Positions 62,259 to 64,000 of a DNA stretch of 64,000 bases are shown here, one piece after another. How positions within the stretch are numbered: the stretch's first letter is position 1; each line of letters starts with the position of its first letter. This DNA comes from an uncultured Erythrobacter sp. (lineage in GTDB: Bacteria > Pseudomonadota > Alphaproteobacteria > Sphingomonadales > Sphingomonadaceae), in NCBI GenBank assembly GCA_947493165.1, contig CANLPY010000001.1, positions 1,402,501 to 1,466,500 on the forward strand. Direction: 5' to 3'. The notes under the pieces were generated by a model, which did not search any database, was not told where the DNA came from, and saw only the letters and a program-made list of their open reading frames with translations. Made by a program: the position numbers and the translations under genes.

Positions 62259-62338
62259 TTCACCACCCTCGTAGCAGATAAGGGGTTAAGACAGACTAAC
62301 TCGAAGCCTTTCGGCGGAAGAAATCCCGCCAAAGCACA

Positions 62339-63085
62339 TCACCGGCCGGTAAAATCAACACGGTAGCCATAGCGCGCCTCGACCGGGTTACCATTGGCGT
62401 CTCGGGCTGGATTGAACCGTATTTTGCGCTCAACCAAGTCGCAAACAAGGCCGGTTGTCTGCGCATCGACACCGCTTCGCGCCACTGAGCAATTCTTCGA
62501 ACGCCCGTCTGTTGTGACCGTGAATACGACGGTGACCGACTTACCAAATCGAGTGCGTCGCCCTCCTTCAGGAACGGGAAAATCGCGCGCGGTATTAAGT
62601 TCGCCTGAGCGCACGCTTGGCTTGCTCACCGCAATTCCGCCGCGACCACTGCCGCGATTGCCGCTGCCTGTTCCAAGCCCGCTGCCGGCTGCGCCTGTTC
62701 CATCACCGCTCTCACGCGCGCCTGAATTGTTGGCAGACCCGGTCGATGATGCACGCGGCGCAGGGCTGGGCGTGGCTAGAGGAATCGGTGGCGGCTGCGC
62801 AGTTACCGGTTTGGGAACCGCATTCTTACCCGGATCGCCTTGCGCACCTTCATCGGGTTCCTGCTGGTTTTCAGGTGGAGGAGGTTCAGGTGGAGCTGTG
62901 ACTGTAACTGTAAAACTGGAAATCACACTGCGCTCCACCGAGGCAGTGAGATCCGGAGCGAAGGCCCGCGCTAGGCCGTAGAGCGCCGCCAAATGGAGCA
63001 ATATGATCGCAATCAGGAGCGGCACGCTTGGCCGTCGCTTGCGCGATGCATAGCTTCCCTTAGCCAAATCCGTTGCTCCCCTCAT
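62339..63085 (-). CDS. TonB-family energy transducer
   Basis: A 248-residue protein: short basic N-terminus, one membrane helix (about 22-43, LLIAIILLHLAALYGLA), a long Pro/Glu/Gly-rich periplasmic spacer, and a C-terminal TonB-like domain (SVTVVFTVTTDGRSKNCSVARSG to the end). It could energise the TonB receptors encoded elsewhere in this window. ExbB and ExbD are not beside it. The spacer contains a Gly/Ser/Thr run that is unusually long. Confidence 0.85.
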   Translation of the reverse strand: MRGATDLAKGSYASRKRRPSVPLLIAIILLHLAALYGLARAFAPDLTASVERSVISSFTVTVTAPPEPPPPENQQEPDEGAQGDPGKNAVPKPVTAQPPPIPLATPSPAPRASSTGSANNSGARESGDGTGAAGSGLGTGSGNRGSGRGGIAVSKPSVRSGELNTARDFPVPEGGRRTRFGKSVTVVFTVTTDGRSKNCSVARSGVDAQTTGLVCDLVERKIRFNPARDANGNPVEARYGYRVDFTGR

Positions 63086-63153
63086 CCGTAGTCATCCGCA
63101 TCTCGTCGGATACACAACTGTATGCTCTATAGCTCATTTACAGGGGCTTAGCG

Positions 63154-64000
63154 ATGGAGCGGCTCGTCAAACATTCAAATACTCATACAATGCGCACAAT
63201 AGCGACGCTGTTCGCGATGGAATCGCTCGACAGACGTAGTGTTCTAGCTGGCGTCGCGGGTCTCGTGCTGTTTTTCATCCTGGGCTTGGCCAGCGTTGAA
63301 ATTAGCCGGTTCGGAGGGACCTTAGCTACGATCTGGCTTCCGGGGGCAACCGCGACAGCGATCTTGCTACGACTTCGTCTTACCAATGAGCTTCCGTTTC
63401 TTGCATCGCTCGTACCCGCGATTTTTCTGACGAATTTTTCTGCCGGCTTCCCTGTCGCAATGGCAGCAGTCTTTGCTGCCGCTAACCTCATTGAAGTGAT
63501 GTTTGTCATTGCGCTGATCCGCCGTTCTTGCGGACGTGGTCTTGACGTTACGCAGATTGATCATTTGGCTCGTTTTGTCTGGTACGGCGGGCTAGTTGGG
63601 CCGTGCGCGTCAGTCACCGTGGTCGCGGCCACCATGGCGTTTGGGGATGCAACATTTCTGAGCAATGCAGGGCGCTGGCTTGTCACTCATGCACTGAGCA
63701 TGGTCCTAATCGTCCCGACATTTCTGTTGCTTTGGGATGTTGCGAGAGACCGTCCCATGTTCTCTCCAAAAGTCGTGCTCCATCACGCTGCGGTGCTCAT
63801 TTTCGGCCTTACATGCGCATTTCTGGTGTTCAACCAAGAAGCCTATCCCCTTCTTTTCCTTATTCCGCCGATAACTTTGTTGTGCGCGTTCCGGCTAGGC
63901 AGCGTGGGCACGGCTGTATTTGTGGTTGCGGTTGCCGCGCTAACCATCATCATGACTTTCGACGGAATGGGTCCGATCGCTGCTATGAATGCCGGCATGC
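63154..64000 (+). CDS. MASE1-domain membrane sensor, 3' partial
   Basis: The frame opens at ATG 63154 and has no stop to the right edge (282 codons). About eight membrane helices are visible, with the MASE1 marks GGTLATIWLPGATATAILLRLR, EVMFVIALIRR and FLLLFWD-like FLLLWD after the segment HALSMVLIVPT. MASE1 domains are sensory membrane modules found before GGDEF, EAL or histidine kinase outputs; the output here lies beyond the window. The start is 68 bases from the divergent TonB-like gene. Confidence 0.75.
   Translation, partial: MERLVKHSNTHTMRTIATLFAMESLDRRSVLAGVAGLVLFFILGLASVEISRFGGTLATIWLPGATATAILLRLRLTNELPFLASLVPAIFLTNFSAGFPVAMAAVFAAANLIEVMFVIALIRRSCGRGLDVTQIDHLARFVWYGGLVGPCASVTVVAATMAFGDATFLSNAGRWLVTHALSMVLIVPTFLLLWDVARDRPMFSPKVVLHHAAVLIFGLTCAFLVFNQEAYPLLFLIPPITLLCAFRLGSVGTAVFVVAVAALTIIMTFDGMGPIAAMNAGM

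Noticed and set aside
62394..62981. 195-codon plus-strand open frame rich in Pro, Arg and Ser
   Set aside because: It is the complement of the repetitive Pro/Gly spacer of the TonB-family gene and has no domain or ribosome site.
1..64000. CRISPR array, insertion sequence, prophage, rRNA or toxin-antitoxin locus
   Set aside because: I saw no regularly spaced repeats, transposase, integrase or phage structural genes, no rRNA sequence, and no toxin paired with the small XRE regulator; its partner is a membrane protein.

Overview
The window looks like chromosomal DNA of an alphaproteobacterium of the order Sphingomonadales, most like the Erythrobacter/Altererythrobacter group. The evidence is gene content read from the sequence: COQ9, an NDUFA12-type complex I subunit, a CBP3-like cytochrome bc1 chaperone next to a DUF177 protein, an EipA/DUF1134 protein, two TonB-dependent receptors beside fatty-acid-type catabolic genes, and a biliverdin-type bacteriophytochrome. 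I see no insertion sequence, prophage, CRISPR array or rRNA operon. Gene packing is dense, with many ATGA or TAATG stop-start overlaps.

Bases 1-16800 are mostly housekeeping. In order they hold an aspartic protease (cut at the left edge), an Atm1-type ABC exporter, a two-domain M16 peptidase, ACT protein-hslU-hslV, bamE, the bc1 chaperone and DUF177 pair, a small membrane protein with an XRE regulator, ssb, COQ9, an ankyrin protein, and a co-directional run SCO-YcgN-YgjP-(membrane coiled-coil protein)-ribD-ribE. Bases 16800-26500 carry a GNAT, an aromatic/aspartate aminotransferase, eipA, tRNA-Ser(GCT), the complete tryptophan-to-anthranilate operon kynA-kynB-kynU, a GGDEF-EAL protein, and hppD with a VOC-fold partner. 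This is a neighbourhood of aromatic amino acid breakdown.

Bases 26600-43000 form a catabolic and envelope region. It holds a degenerate thiolase-like protein, an intact thiolase, an enoyl-CoA hydratase and acyl-CoA dehydrogenase, two TonB-dependent receptors, a Baeyer-Villiger monooxygenase, a CinA-like protein, a GMC oxidoreductase with a ferredoxin-like cysteine motif, and a translationally coupled polysaccharide deacetylase and acyltransferase. I infer uptake and oxidation of hydrophobic compounds.

Bases 43000-50800 are again core genes. The block secE-nusG-rplK-rplA (minus strand) is interrupted by a small CxxC protein, and its usual upstream tRNA-Trp is displaced by an alsT-type symporter. 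Then come aat, DUF2155, NDUFA12, DUF192 and recX. Bases 50900-64000 carry a stand-alone fatty acyl-AMP ligase, a DUF389 membrane protein, a TelA-XpaC-(PHA-granule-like) operon, a heme oxygenase-bacteriophytochrome pair, manA/manC, a TonB-family protein, and a MASE1 sensor gene cut by the right edge.

The signals I find most worth follow-up are: the small zinc-ribbon-like protein inside the nusG-rplK block; the CxxCxxCxxxCP motif in the GMC enzyme; the deacetylase-acyltransferase cassette; the TelA-XpaC operon with a PHA-family third member; a heme oxygenase with a long tail and no ATG start; and the tandem 20-bp dyads in front of the XRE/membrane-protein module. All functional statements come from reading the sequence and knowledge of the families; no search was run.
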